From: Streptomyces sp. LHD-70
GTDB taxonomy: Bacteria > Actinomycetota > Actinomycetes > Streptomycetales > Streptomycetaceae
Direction: 5' to 3'
Length of the DNA: 64,000 bases
NCBI RefSeq assembly: GCF_031157275.1
Contig: NZ_JAVIFW010000006.1
Location: 248,001 to 312,000, forward strand
Shown: positions 20,071 through 28,702 of the stretch, in pieces
How the letters are laid out: every line of letters starts with the position of its first letter
Position numbering within the stretch: position 1 is the first letter of the stretch
Program-made: the position numbers and the translations under genes
The notes under the pieces: model-generated
The model's database searches: none
The model's input: the letters and a program-made list of their open reading frames with translations, nothing else
Told to the model about the DNA's origin: nothing

Positions 20071-20090
20071 ATAGTCAGCCGCTCCGGCTC
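20055..20090. terminator. Bidirectional hairpin between ngc-linked hydrolase and MFS gene
   Basis: GAGCCGGAGGGGCTGA pairs with TCAGCCGCTCCGGCTC around ATAG, with one mismatch. It separates two convergent genes and contains the stop codon of the hydrolase. The sequence resembles the common CCGGAGGGGCTG repeat of Streptomyces gene ends. Confidence 0.75.
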
Positions 20091-20141
20091 CTGAGGAGGC
20101 CCGTCCGCCAGGACTTCGGGAAGGCGCAAGGAGGGGAAAGG

Positions 20142-21647
20142 CTAGGCGGACCTGGGGAGGCCACGTACCGCGAACACGCCCAGCGCTGCATGCAGACCGC
20201 TCGCGACCACCGCCACCACATGCAGCCCCGTGACGAACGCGGACCTGGCGTCGGACGCCAACTCCCCGCCCGCGCCCGCGAGTTGCAGCGTCTCGCCGAG
20301 CGTGCCCGCGAGCCCCGGACCGTCGAGGCGGAAGATCAGCGCGGCGAGAGAGCCGAGGAGGGCGATGCCGAGGGCGTTGCCGAGCTCGTTGCTGGTCTCG
20401 GCGATCGCCGCGGCCGACCCGGCGCGCTCGGGCGGCACCGCGGCGACGGCGGTGTCGGCGACCACGCTGAACGAGATGCCGTACCCCACCCCGGTGACGA
20501 CCGTGGCCGCCACGTACCAGCCGACCCCGCCCGAAGCCCCGGTCGCGAGCAGCAGAAGCAGGCCCCCGGCGATCGTGAAGTGCACGGTGACGAGCGCGGC
20601 GCGGATGCCCGTACGGGCGACCACGGCGGGCGTCACCACGCAGGTGACCGTGAGCACCGCCGCCCCCGGCAGCGCCACGAGTGCCGCGTCCAGGACCGAG
20701 AGGCCGAGGACGGACTGCAGGTAGACGCCGCCGAGGTACGCGACCGCCGACCACGCCGCCAGCGGAAGCAGCCCGGTCACGGCGGCGATCGTGAACACCC
20801 GGTCGCGGAACAGCCGGAAGTCGATCAGCGGGTGGGCCAGGGCGAATTGGCGCCGCACGAACCACACCAGCGCGCCCACGCCGACCGCGCCGAGCGCGAG
20901 CGGGCCGACGGCGAGTCCCTCGGCGGCCGTGTGCTTCACCGCGTACACCGAGAACAGCAGACCGGCAGCGGAGAGCAGCACGCTCAGGACGTCGACGCGG
21001 TCGGTGCGCCCGCTCGGCACCTCGCGAAGCAGCAGCGGCGCCAGCAGCAGGAACAGCAGGACCACGGGCAGGTTGACCAGGAAGACCGAGCCCCACCAGA
21101 AGCCGCTGAGCAACTGCCCGCCGACCACCGGGCCGATCGCGAAGCCCGCCGCGAACGTCGCCGCGAAGATGCCGATCGCGCGCGAGCGCTGCCGGGGATC
21201 GGTGAACAGCCCGCTGAGCACGGCGAGCGCCGACGGCAGCAGGGTGGCACCGGCGACGCCCATCAACGCCCGGAAGGCGATGAGGAGTTCGGGGCTCGGG
21301 GCGAAGGCCGCGCCCGCCGAGGCCAGCCCGAACAGCGCCGCTCCGGCCCTGAGCAGCCGCAGCCGCCCGTACCGGTCACCGATCGCACCGAACGCGACGA
21401 GCAGCGAGCCGACCGCGAAGCCGTACCCGTCCAGGATCCAGAGCGCCTGGTCCGCGCTCGGCGCGAGCGCGGCCGACACCGCGGGCATCGCCAGGAACAG
21501 CACCGAGCTGTCCATCGCGACGAGCAGCACAGGGCCGAGCACGACGAGCAGCCCGAGCCAGGCGCGCGAGCCGGGAGAGGGAAGGGGGGAGAGAACGGGC
21601 GAGGGAACGGGAGAGGTGGAGACGGGAGCGGGATGCGTTGCGTTCAT
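20142..21647 (-). CDS. MFS transporter, DHA2 (14-TM drug exporter) type
   Basis: 501 residues with about 14 hydrophobic segments, a Ser/Pro-rich N-terminus of about 28 residues, the first-helix pattern LLVAMDSSVLFLAMPAVSAAL, the loop motif GDRYGRLRLLRAG and the helix 5 motif FAATFAAGFAIGPVVGGQLL. This is the same class as the exporter at 8184-9554 but clearly diverged from it. The substrate is unknown. The ATG at 21647 is the most protein-like start although its ribosome site is poor; a GTG 19 codons upstream is an alternative. No regulator gene is adjacent. Confidence 0.9.
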   Translation of the reverse strand: MNATHPAPVSTSPVPSPVLSPLPSPGSRAWLGLLVVLGPVLLVAMDSSVLFLAMPAVSAALAPSADQALWILDGYGFAVGSLLVAFGAIGDRYGRLRLLRAGAALFGLASAGAAFAPSPELLIAFRALMGVAGATLLPSALAVLSGLFTDPRQRSRAIGIFAATFAAGFAIGPVVGGQLLSGFWWGSVFLVNLPVVLLFLLLAPLLLREVPSGRTDRVDVLSVLLSAAGLLFSVYAVKHTAAEGLAVGPLALGAVGVGALVWFVRRQFALAHPLIDFRLFRDRVFTIAAVTGLLPLAAWSAVAYLGGVYLQSVLGLSVLDAALVALPGAAVLTVTCVVTPAVVARTGIRAALVTVHFTIAGGLLLLLATGASGGVGWYVAATVVTGVGYGISFSVVADTAVAAVPPERAGSAAAIAETSNELGNALGIALLGSLAALIFRLDGPGLAGTLGETLQLAGAGGELASDARSAFVTGLHVVAVVASGLHAALGVFAVRGLPRSA

Positions 21648-21732
21648 GCCTTGCACGATGCGGCCTCGGCACGTACGGCAGACATCCCCCTCTCGTGGGT
21701 ACACCTCGTGGGTTCACCCTGAGGGCGAAGGG

Positions 21733-22026
21733 TCACCGCTGGACGGCAGCCAGGCCCTTCTGCAGGTCCTCGGCGTTCATCACCGGGTGGAGGTCGATCT
21801 TCGCGTTGAGCTCGTTGAGCAGCGGCTCGGCGATGCGCGGCAGCTGCGAGCTGTCCTGCATGTCGAAGACGAAGGTGCAGCAGCGACAACCCTCTTCGGG
21901 GCCGAAGTAAGCCGCCTCGGGCTTGAGGATCTCGGTCAGCTGCTGCATGAGCTTCGGGAGGGTGCCGTTCTTGTACGCCTCGTTGGAGGTCTCGGTGTCC
22001 AGTCGTGCTTTGAGCATCATCCTCAT
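21733..22026 (-). CDS. Small conserved protein of unknown function, CxC-C motif
   Basis: 97 residues from an ATG with GAGGAGCG eight bases upstream. It looks like a small alpha/beta (ferredoxin-like) protein: an opening MMLKARLDTETSNEAYKNG, a central FGPEEGCRCCTFVFDMQDS and a closing NAKIDLHPVMNAEDLQKGL. The clustered cysteines in GCRCC are notable and could bind a metal or form a disulfide. I recognise the pattern from other Streptomyces genomes but no function. It is transcribed toward the MFS gene, 85 bases upstream of it, and may share its transcript. Confidence 0.75.
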   Translation of the reverse strand: MRMMLKARLDTETSNEAYKNGTLPKLMQQLTEILKPEAAYFGPEEGCRCCTFVFDMQDSSQLPRIAEPLLNELNAKIDLHPVMNAEDLQKGLAAVQR

Positions 22027-22207
22027 GACGCACGCTCCTCGCGTACGACGGACCGGGAGCGGCTCTGTCCGCGACCGCTGGAAGCCGGTCACGTCCCTTC
22101 GAACTCTACGCGCGCGAGCACCTCCGGAACATGCCGACGGTTCATGCCCCGACCACGGATCCCGCCGAGCCGCAGCCGGACGGCCCGCCCTACGGCACCC
22201 TGGGGGT

Positions 22208-22420
22208 ATGAGTGCGCCGATAGTCGTCCACCCGCCGCAGGGCAGCGGAGGCCGCCGCGTCACCGTGCACGGCGAGATCCTGGGCCTGGCCCGCAACGAC
22301 CGCGACCTGATCGAGTTCCTCCGGCGCACCGGCCTGGAAGAACCCGACGGTCTCGTCCTGGGCGACTCCCCGCTCATCGAATGGCGCGGCGGCCGGGCCC
22401 ATGAGTACGACGCGGCGTGA
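22208..22420 (+). CDS. Small conserved actinobacterial protein
   Basis: 70 residues, starting at an ATG shortly after CCTGGGGGT. The sequence is well-behaved protein with typical codon use (for example TVHGEILGLARNDRDLIEFLRR) and no membrane segment. I know similar short proteins in Streptomyces but not their role. It stands alone between a divergent small gene and a run of 10-base repeats. Confidence 0.65.
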   Translation: MSAPIVVHPPQGSGGRRVTVHGEILGLARNDRDLIEFLRRTGLEEPDGLVLGDSPLIEWRGGRAHEYDAA

Positions 22421-22450
22421 CCGGCCGACGGGAAGCCCGACCGCGAGCCT

Positions 22451-22530
22451 CTGACTCCACCGGACTGCACCGGACTGCACCGGACTGCACCGGACTCCAC
22501 CGGACTCCACCTGACTGCACCTGACAGGGG
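22451..22530. repeat. 10-base tandem repeat array
   Basis: Seven 10-base units (consensus CGGACTGCAC, variants CTGACTCCAC, CGGACTCCAC and CTGACTGCAC) run from 22451 to 22520, and a partial unit reaches about 22526. The array fills the gap between a small gene and the XRE regulator, ending about 40 bases before the regulator's start, so it probably lies in that promoter or leader. Confidence 0.9.
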
Positions 22531-22567
22531 CACCCACGCCCCGGCCCGCCCGCCTACGCTCGACGCC

Positions 22568-23491
22568 ATGCAGCCGGACAGCCTAGGGGCCTACCTCAAG
22601 AACCGCCGCGACCGCGTCACGCCCTCCGACGTCGGCCTGCGCACCTACGGCACCGCCCGTCGCGTACCGGGCCTGCGCCGCGAGGAGTTGGCGCAGCTCG
22701 CCGGGGTGAGCGCCGGGTACTACACGCGGCTCGAACAAGGGCAGGCCGGCACCGCGTCCCAGCAGGTGCTCGACGCCCTCGCCGGGGTGCTGCGGCTCGA
22801 CCCGACCGAGACGGCCCACCTGCACAACCTCGCCCGGCAGAGCGGCAGCCGCGGCGCCCCACGGCTCGTACGGCCCCGGCCCGAGCGGCCGCACCAGCGG
22901 GTCCTGAACCTGCTCGACGCGCTCGGCGAGGCGAGCCCGGCCGTCGTGCTCGGGCGGCGCGGCGACATCCTCGCCTGGAACCGCACCGGCCACGCCCTCG
23001 TCGCCGAACACCTCGCCTTCGATTCTCCGCAGGACCCGGCCCGCCGCCCGTCCGTGCCACGGATGTTCTTCCTCGACCCGCTCGCCCGTGAACTGCACCG
23101 CAACTGGGACGAGCTGGCCCGTATCCATGTCGCGTACCTGCGGCTGACCGCGGGCCGGTACCCCACCGACGGGCGGCTCGCCGAGCTGATCGGTGAACTG
23201 ACCATGCGCAGCGCGGACTTCGCGTCCCTGTGGGCCAAGGGCGACGTCGCGGACTGCACGGTCGGGCGGATGAGCCTTCAGCACCCGACGGTCGGCGGGG
23301 TCGACGTCGACTACCAGGTGTGGCTCCAGCCCGAGAGCCCCGACCACCGCCTGGAGCTCTACACCCCGGCCGACGCCGCCTCGGCGGACGCGCTGCGACT
23401 GCTCGCGGCGCAGGTCGCGGGGGTGGGGGAAGGGCCGGGGCGACGCGCGGAGCCGGCGCCGGGCGTACCCGGCGAGGAAGCTGTCTTGTGA
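22568..23491 (+). CDS. XRE-family regulator with MmyB-like ligand domain
   Basis: 307 residues. Residues about 8-80 are a helix-turn-helix (PGLRREELAQLAGVSAGYYTRLE); residues about 105-275 are an MmyB-like domain that in relatives folds like a PAS domain and may bind a fatty acid. This class is expanded in Streptomyces and usually controls an adjacent or divergent short-chain dehydrogenase. No such gene is here, so the target is unclear. Its own promoter carries the 10-base repeat array. Confidence 0.9.
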   Translation: MQPDSLGAYLKNRRDRVTPSDVGLRTYGTARRVPGLRREELAQLAGVSAGYYTRLEQGQAGTASQQVLDALAGVLRLDPTETAHLHNLARQSGSRGAPRLVRPRPERPHQRVLNLLDALGEASPAVVLGRRGDILAWNRTGHALVAEHLAFDSPQDPARRPSVPRMFFLDPLARELHRNWDELARIHVAYLRLTAGRYPTDGRLAELIGELTMRSADFASLWAKGDVADCTVGRMSLQHPTVGGVDVDYQVWLQPESPDHRLELYTPADAASADALRLLAAQVAGVGEGPGRRAEPAPGVPGEEAVL

Positions 23492-23499
23492 ACCTACTT

Positions 23500-23517
23500 C
23501 CGTCAAGGGCTTGACGG
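23500..23517. promoter_or_regulatory. 8-2-8 palindrome upstream of rok7B7
   Basis: CCGTCAAG-GG-CTTGACGG is a perfect inverted repeat 87 bases upstream of the rok7B7 start. It contains a TTGACG that could be a -35 box. Its CTTGAC half recurs in the xylF promoter, which suggests a common regulator, possibly Rok7B7 itself. Confidence 0.5.
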
Positions 23518-23603
23518 GCATTGTCCCCGGAGGCTGAGCTTAGGGTTTACAAGTTTTACTAAGCCAGGGCCTCAGAGAAGCGGCCTCGGCAAGGGAGGTC
23601 GTC

Positions 23604-24803
23604 GTGGAGACTCCGGGGTCGCAGTCGTCGCTGCACCGGGCCAATCTCGAACGGGTCGTGCGGGCCGTGCGGATGGCGGGATCGCTCACCCAGGCGGAGA
23701 TCGCCAGGACGACCGGCCTGTCGGCGGCCACGGTCTCCAACATCGTCCGGGAGCTCAAGGACAGCGGCACCGTCGAGGTCACACCGACCTCCGCGGGCGG
23801 CCGCCGGGCCCGCAGCGTCTCGCTCAGCGGGGACGCGGGCCTGGTCGTAGGCGTCGACTTCGGGCACACGCACCTGCGCGTCGCCATCGGCAACCTGGCC
23901 CACCAGGTGCTCGCCGAGGAGGCCGAGCCGCTTGACGTCGACGCCTCCGCCGCGCAGGGCTTCGACCGGGCCGAGGAGCTGGTCAACCGGCTGATCGAGG
24001 CGAGCGGAGTGGACCGCTCCAAGGTCGCGGGCGTCGGCCTCGGCGTGCCGGGCCCCATCGACGTGGAGACGGGCACGCTCGGCTCGACGGCCATCCTGCC
24101 GGGCTGGCAGGGCACGAACCCGGGCCAGGAGCTCGCGGGCCGCCTCGGCGTCCCGGTCTACGTCGACAACGACGCCAACCTCGGCGCGCTCGGCGAGCTG
24201 GTCTGGGGCAGCGGCCGCGGCGTGAAGGACCTCGCGTACATCAAGGTGGCGAGCGGTGTCGGCGCCGGGCTCGTCATCAACGGGCAGATCTACCGCGGCC
24301 CCGGCGGCACCGCGGGCGAGATCGGGCACATCACGCTCGACGAGTCGGGCCCGGTCTGCCGCTGCGGCAACCGCGGCTGCCTGGAGACCTTCACGGCCGC
24401 CCGGTACGTGCTGCCGCTCCTGGAGTCCAGCCACGGCTCCGGGCTGACCATGGAGAAGGTGGTCGGGCTCGCGCGCGACGGCGACCCGGGCTGCCGGCGC
24501 GTGATCGCCGACGTGGGCCGGCACATCGGCAGCGGCGTCGCCAACCTGTGCAATCTGCTCAACCCCTCGCGTGTGGTGCTCGGCGGGGACCTCGCGGACT
24601 CCGGTGAGCTGGTGCTCGGGCCGATCCGCGAGTCGGTGGGGCGGTACGCGATCCCGAGCGCGGCTCGGAAGCTCTCGGTGCTGCCGGGGGCCCTCGGCGG
24701 GCGGGCCGAGGTGCTCGGCGCCCTCGCGCTCGCGTTGAGCGAGATGGGCGACTCGACCCTTCTGGACGGCGCGATGCCCGCACCCACCCCCGCCTTCACT
24801 TAG
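23604..24803 (+). CDS. rok7B7: ROK-family transcriptional regulator of xylose uptake and carbon control
   Basis: 399 residues. An N-terminal winged helix-turn-helix (about 18-70, SLTQAEIARTTGLSAATVSN) precedes a ROK sugar-kinase-like domain: the phosphate loop GVDFGHTHLRVAIG near 82, the sugar-binding NDANLGALGE and GTAGEIGH segments, and the zinc motif CRCGNRGCLE near 250-260. The GTG at 23604 follows GGGAGG. It sits directly upstream of xylFGH in the same order as S. coelicolor SCO6008-6011, where Rok7B7 is reported to affect xylose use, carbon catabolite repression and antibiotic production. Expression may be self-controlled through the palindrome upstream. Confidence 0.92.
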   Translation: METPGSQSSLHRANLERVVRAVRMAGSLTQAEIARTTGLSAATVSNIVRELKDSGTVEVTPTSAGGRRARSVSLSGDAGLVVGVDFGHTHLRVAIGNLAHQVLAEEAEPLDVDASAAQGFDRAEELVNRLIEASGVDRSKVAGVGLGVPGPIDVETGTLGSTAILPGWQGTNPGQELAGRLGVPVYVDNDANLGALGELVWGSGRGVKDLAYIKVASGVGAGLVINGQIYRGPGGTAGEIGHITLDESGPVCRCGNRGCLETFTAARYVLPLLESSHGSGLTMEKVVGLARDGDPGCRRVIADVGRHIGSGVANLCNLLNPSRVVLGGDLADSGELVLGPIRESVGRYAIPSAARKLSVLPGALGGRAEVLGALALALSEMGDSTLLDGAMPAPTPAFT

Positions 24804-24829
24804 ATAACGGATGGCACCGTTGTCATCTC

Positions 24830-24850
24830 GTTAAGGATTTACTCCTTGAC
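24830..24850. promoter_or_regulatory. Probable Rok7B7 operator upstream of xylF
   Basis: GTTAAGGA-TTTAC-TCCTTGAC is an inverted repeat with 7 of 8 arm bases paired. Its right part, TTTACTCCTTGAC (24838-24850), matches every position of the Rok7B7 consensus TTKAMKHSTTSAV as I remember it. A second imperfect repeat, AACGG-N6-CCGTT, lies just upstream. Confidence 0.6.
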
Positions 24851-24924
24851 GCTGCTCTCGCGGCCGAGTTGACTTCCAGCCACCTCGGCCGCAACGACGC
24901 GGCCTCGTCAGGGAGGCACCCCTT

Positions 24925-26019
24925 ATGAACGCAATGACGCGCCGCGTCGTCATAGGCACCGCGACGGTTTCCATGGCACTGGCGATGACCGCCTGTGGCA
25001 AGGCCGGAGAAGGCGAAGAGGGCAGCGGCGGCGACAGCAAGACCATCGGTCTGCTGCTGCCGGAGAACAAGACCACGCGTTACGAGACCTTCGACCGCCC
25101 GCTCATCGAGGGCAAGATCAAGGAGCTGTGCTCCGACTGCGAGGTCAAGTACAACAACGCGGCCCAGGACACCGAGACCCAGAAGAAGCAGTTCGAGGCG
25201 CTGCTCACCGAGGGCGTCAAGGTGATCATCCTGGACTCCGTCGACTACAAGGCCACCAAGTCCTGGGTCAAGAAGGCCAAGGACCAGGGCGTGAAGGTCG
25301 TCGCGTACGACCGCCTCGCCGAGGGCCCGCTCGACGCCTACGTGTCGTACGACAACGAGAAGATCGGCCGCCTCCAGGGCGAGGGTCTGGTCAAGGCGCT
25401 CGGCGAGGACGCCGCGGACGCCAACGTCGTGATGATCAACGGCTCGCCGACCGACCCGAACGCCCCGCTGTTCAAGAAGGGCGCCCACAGCGTCCTGGAC
25501 AAGCAGGTCGGCAAGATCGTGTACGAGCAGGACATCCCGGACTGGTCGCCGGACGAGGCCAACAAGAAGATGGCCGCCGCGATCGACTCCCTCGGCAAGG
25601 ACGGCTTCGACGGCGTCTACTCCGCCAACGACGGCATGGCCGGCGGCATCATCACCGCCCTCGACAAGCGCGACGTGAAGGTCCCGGTCGGCGGCCAGGA
25701 CGCCGAACTCGCCGGTCTGCAGCGGATCCTGAGCGACAAGCAGTCGTTCACCATCTACAAGCAGATCAAGCCGGAGGCCGAGACCACCGCCGAGATCGCC
25801 GTCCGCCTGCTGCAGGGCAAGGACATCAAGGACCTGACGCCGACGAAGGTCGACTCCATCAGCGGCGAGTTCAAGGGCACCCCGGCGAAGCTGTACGACG
25901 CCCAGATCGTAACCAAGGCGGACATCGCCGGCACGATCCTCAAGGACAAGGTGTACAAGGCGAGCGACATCTGCACGGCCGAGTTCAAGAAGGCGTGCGC
26001 CTCCGCGGGGATCAAGTAG
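24925..26019 (+). CDS. xylF: D-xylose ABC transporter, substrate-binding lipoprotein
   Basis: 364 residues with a signal peptide and lipobox MTAC near residue 23. The mature part is a periplasmic-binding-protein type 1 fold of the ribose/xylose class (TIGLLLPENKTTRYETFDRP, then SYDNEKIGRLQGEGL and the hinge GGQDAELAGLQRI). It captures xylose outside the membrane for XylGH. GGAGG precedes the ATG at 24925. It is first in the xylFGH operon, which follows rok7B7, and a probable Rok7B7 site lies in its promoter. Confidence 0.93.
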   Translation: MNAMTRRVVIGTATVSMALAMTACGKAGEGEEGSGGDSKTIGLLLPENKTTRYETFDRPLIEGKIKELCSDCEVKYNNAAQDTETQKKQFEALLTEGVKVIILDSVDYKATKSWVKKAKDQGVKVVAYDRLAEGPLDAYVSYDNEKIGRLQGEGLVKALGEDAADANVVMINGSPTDPNAPLFKKGAHSVLDKQVGKIVYEQDIPDWSPDEANKKMAAAIDSLGKDGFDGVYSANDGMAGGIITALDKRDVKVPVGGQDAELAGLQRILSDKQSFTIYKQIKPEAETTAEIAVRLLQGKDIKDLTPTKVDSISGEFKGTPAKLYDAQIVTKADIAGTILKDKVYKASDICTAEFKKACASAGIK

Positions 26020-26091
26020 GGGTTGTACGGCCCGAGTTCGTCGCACCGTCGGCTCGGTTGCCCTCGATCGCCCTCCGGGCTCGTCCTCAGG

Positions 26092-26124
26092 CTCCCCCGG
26101 CCTTCGGCCGGGAGGTGCCCCCAG
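26092..26124. repeat. Streptomyces intergenic palindromic repeat, copy 1
   Basis: CTCCCCCGGCCTTCGGCCGG-GAGGTGCCCCCAG lies between xylF and xylG. A close relative, inverted, is at 61704-61737. The sequence folds into a hairpin (CCGGCC-TTC-GGCCGG) and may cut down read-through from xylF, lowering xylG and xylH relative to the binding protein. Confidence 0.75.
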
Positions 26125-26196
26125 ACGGGCTTGATTTGCCACCCCCCTCGTATCTCGCAAGTCCCGCCCGATCAGGCGGCGAAGGAGATGATTCAC

Positions 26197-27027
26197 GTGT
26201 CCGCTACGCCCGTGCTGGCGTTGCGCGGAGTCTCCAAGCGGTTCGGTGCCGTGCAGGCACTCACGAACGTTCACCTGGAGATCCACCCCGGTGAGGTGGT
26301 CGCCCTGGTCGGCGACAACGGCGCCGGCAAGTCGACCCTCGTCAAGACCATTTCGGGGGTCCACCCGATCGACGACGGCGCCATCGTCTGGGAGGGGCGG
26401 CCCGTCCGCGTCAACCGGCCGCAGGACGCCCAGAACCTCGGCGTCGCGACCGTCTACCAGGACCTGGCGCTCTGCGACAACCTCGATGTCGTCGCCAACC
26501 TCTTCCTCGGCAGCGAGCTGAAGCACGGCCCGGTCCTGGACGAGATCGCCATGGAGAAGCGGGCCAAGGAGCTGCTCGACACGCTCTCCATCCGCATCCC
26601 CAGCGTCCGTATCCCGGTCGCCGCGCTCTCCGGCGGGCAGCGCCAGGTCGTCGCCATCGCCCGCGCCCTCGTCGGCGACCCGAAGGTGGTCATCCTCGAC
26701 GAGCCGACCGCGGCCCTCGGCGTCGAGCAGACCGCGCAGGTCCTCGACCTGGTGGAGCGGCTGCGCGAGCGCGGCCACGCGGTGATCCTCATCAGCCACA
26801 ACATGGCCGACGTGCAGGCCGTCGCCGACCGCGTCGCCGTGCTGCGCCTGGGCCGCAACAACGGCGTCTTCGACGTCGCGGGCACCTCCCACGAGGAGAT
26901 CATCGCCGCCATCACCGGCGCCACGGACAACGCCGTGACCCGCCGCAACGCCCGTACGAGCAACGGCGGCGGCGAGGCCGAAGCCGGCGGCACGGACGGC
27001 ACGTTCACGAAGGGGGACGCGAAGTGA
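26197..27027 (+). CDS. xylG: D-xylose ABC transporter, ATP-binding protein
   Basis: 276 residues from the GTG at 26197, which has GAAGGAG at the right distance; an ATG three codons earlier overlaps that site. It has Walker A GDNGAGKST (near 38), signature LSGGQRQ (near 143) and Walker B VVILDEPTAAL (near 166). It is a single ATPase domain, unlike the two-domain XylG/RbsA of enterobacteria, which is normal for this actinobacterial type. Its TGA overlaps the GTG of xylH by four bases. Confidence 0.92.
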   Translation: MSATPVLALRGVSKRFGAVQALTNVHLEIHPGEVVALVGDNGAGKSTLVKTISGVHPIDDGAIVWEGRPVRVNRPQDAQNLGVATVYQDLALCDNLDVVANLFLGSELKHGPVLDEIAMEKRAKELLDTLSIRIPSVRIPVAALSGGQRQVVAIARALVGDPKVVILDEPTAALGVEQTAQVLDLVERLRERGHAVILISHNMADVQAVADRVAVLRLGRNNGVFDVAGTSHEEIIAAITGATDNAVTRRNARTSNGGGEAEAGGTDGTFTKGDAK

Positions 27028-28346
27028 GCGACCTCACCAAGAAGCCCGCGCCGGACAGCGAAAAGGCCGAACCCGTCGGCAAGGGGGCGCCCGCGGCCGA
27101 GGCCAGTGCCGCCCCCGTACCGGCCGTCGACCCCCGGCTGCTCGTCCGCGAGCAGGGCCTCAAGGGCTACTGGACGGAGTTCTCGCGGAAGATCCGCGGC
27201 GGTGAGCTGGGCTCGCTGCCCGTCGTCATCGGCCTGATCGTCATCGCGATCGTCTTCCAGGCGCAGAACGACCGGTTCCTCTCCGCGAGCAGCCTCACCA
27301 ACATCGCGGTCTTCACCTCCGGCCTCGGCATCATGGCCGTCGGCATCGTCTTCGTGCTGCTGCTCGGCGAGATCGACCTGTCGGTCGGCTCGGTGGCGGG
27401 CATGGGCGCCGCGGTGTGGGCGGTCCTGAACGTCAGCAACGGCTGGGGCGACTGGGCCTCGGTCCTGGTGGCCGTCCTGTGCGGACTGCTCATCGGCGCG
27501 CTGCACGGCTTCTTCTTCGCCAAGATCGGCGTACCGGCGTTCGTCGTCACCCTCGCCGGCTTCCTCGGCTGGAGCGGTCTGCAGATCTGGCTGATGGGCA
27601 AGGAAGGCAGCATCAACACGCCCACCGGCGGCATCGTCGAGAGCCTCACCGGCTACTTCTTCGAGGACAAGGCCGCCGCGTACGGCCTGGCCCTGATCGC
27701 CATAGTCGGGTACGCCGCCTCGCTGCTCCTCGACACCAAGCGCCGCAAGAGCGCCGGGCTTCCGGCTCGCCCGGTCAGCGAGATCGTGCTGCGCACCGGC
27801 GTCGTCGCGGTCATGGTCCTCGCCGCCGCGTACGTTCTGAACGAGCTGCCCGGTTCCCGCGGACTGCCGCTCGCCCTCGTGCTGTTCCTGGCCGTCCTCG
27901 TGATCGCGGACTTCGTGGCCCGGCGCACCACGTTCGGCCGCCAGGTCTTCGCGGTCGGCGGCAGCTCGGAGGCGGCGCGCCGCGCGGGTATCAACGTCGA
28001 CCGGATTCGCATCACGGTCTTCGCGATCTCCGGCATGCTCGCCGCGTTCGGCGGCCTCTTCATCGCCTCGCTCTCCGGCGGCGCGACGAAGAACCTGGGC
28101 GCGGGCAACACGTTGATGCTGGTCATCGCGGCGGCCGTCATCGGCGGTACGAGCCTCTTCGGAGGCCGCGGCAAGGTCTGGTCGGCCCTCCTCGGCATGC
28201 TCGTGCTCCAGGCCATCCAGCAGGGCCTGAACCTGCTCGGCATGGCCAGCGAGATCCAGTTCATGATCACCGGCGCGGTGCTGCTCGCGGCGGTCGTGAT
28301 CGACTCGGTCTCGCGCCGCACGCAGAAGACGGCGGGACGGGCTTAG
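27024..28346 (+). CDS. xylH: D-xylose ABC transporter, permease
   Basis: 440 residues. An Ala/Pro-rich N-terminus of about 50 residues precedes about ten membrane helices of the RbsC/XylH type, with the family segments LLGEIDLSVGSVAGMGAAV and GGTSLFGGRGKVWSALLG. It forms the channel for xylose with XylG as motor and XylF as receptor. The GTG start overlaps the xylG stop (GTGA). The operon ends at a repeat element and a strong hairpin. Confidence 0.93.
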   Translation: MSDLTKKPAPDSEKAEPVGKGAPAAEASAAPVPAVDPRLLVREQGLKGYWTEFSRKIRGGELGSLPVVIGLIVIAIVFQAQNDRFLSASSLTNIAVFTSGLGIMAVGIVFVLLLGEIDLSVGSVAGMGAAVWAVLNVSNGWGDWASVLVAVLCGLLIGALHGFFFAKIGVPAFVVTLAGFLGWSGLQIWLMGKEGSINTPTGGIVESLTGYFFEDKAAAYGLALIAIVGYAASLLLDTKRRKSAGLPARPVSEIVLRTGVVAVMVLAAAYVLNELPGSRGLPLALVLFLAVLVIADFVARRTTFGRQVFAVGGSSEAARRAGINVDRIRITVFAISGMLAAFGGLFIASLSGGATKNLGAGNTLMLVIAAAVIGGTSLFGGRGKVWSALLGMLVLQAIQQGLNLLGMASEIQFMITGAVLLAAVVIDSVSRRTQKTAGRA

Positions 28347-28349
28347 GCC

Positions 28350-28428
28350 GTGCCCCGAAAGGGGCGCGGGGCTGTGACATGTGCGGCTCCGCCGCGGGGC
28401 GCGACCAGCCACGACGGCCCCGCAGCCG
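28350..28428. repeat. Streptomyces gene-end repeat (GGGGCGCGGGGCTGTGACAT type), copy 1
   Basis: GTGCCCCGAAAGGGGCGCGG...TGTGACATGTGCGGCTCCGCC...GCGACCAGCCACGACGGCC. This is the well-known streptomycete intergenic element found after many genes. A second, shorter copy is at 32326-32374. It can form nested hairpins. Confidence 0.75.
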
Positions 28429-28439
28429 TAAGAGCGGGG

Positions 28440-28472
28440 GTGCCCGGCACCGACCACCCCGGTGCCGGGCAC
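28440..28472 (+). terminator. Hairpin ending the xyl operon
   Basis: GTGCCCGGCACC pairs perfectly with GGTGCCGGGCAC around GACCACCCC. It lies about 95 bases past the xylH stop and separates the operon from dxs. Confidence 0.75.
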
Positions 28473-28629
28473 ACCCCTGTCCGCCCCGCCCCGCCGCGCG
28501 GGCGACGCAACCCGGACCGGCGCGGACGCGTCTCCTCGCATACGGTCGGGTGCGTCCCGTACGGCCCGATGGGTGAACCCACCCGGCGGCGGGCAGTGTG
28601 GGCGGAACATTAGACTCGACAGACCCGGC

Positions 28630-28679
28630 ACAGCTCGAACAGCTCGACTCGAACAGCTTGACTCGAACAGCTCGACCGA
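28630..28679. repeat. 14-base direct repeats in the dxs leader
   Basis: ACAGCTCGACTCGA (28639-28652) and ACAGCTTGACTCGA (28653-28666) are flanked by shortened copies at 28630-28638 and 28667-28679. They end 12 bases before the dxs ribosome site and contain a TTGACT that could serve as a -35 box. Confidence 0.8.
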
Positions 28680-28702
28680 ACCACAGAACCTAGGAGGCAC
28701 GG

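Noticed and set aside
23500..23517. The palindrome after the XRE gene as a terminator
   Set aside because: A 2-base centre is too short for an RNA hairpin loop and the half-site recurs at xylF, so a protein site is more likely.
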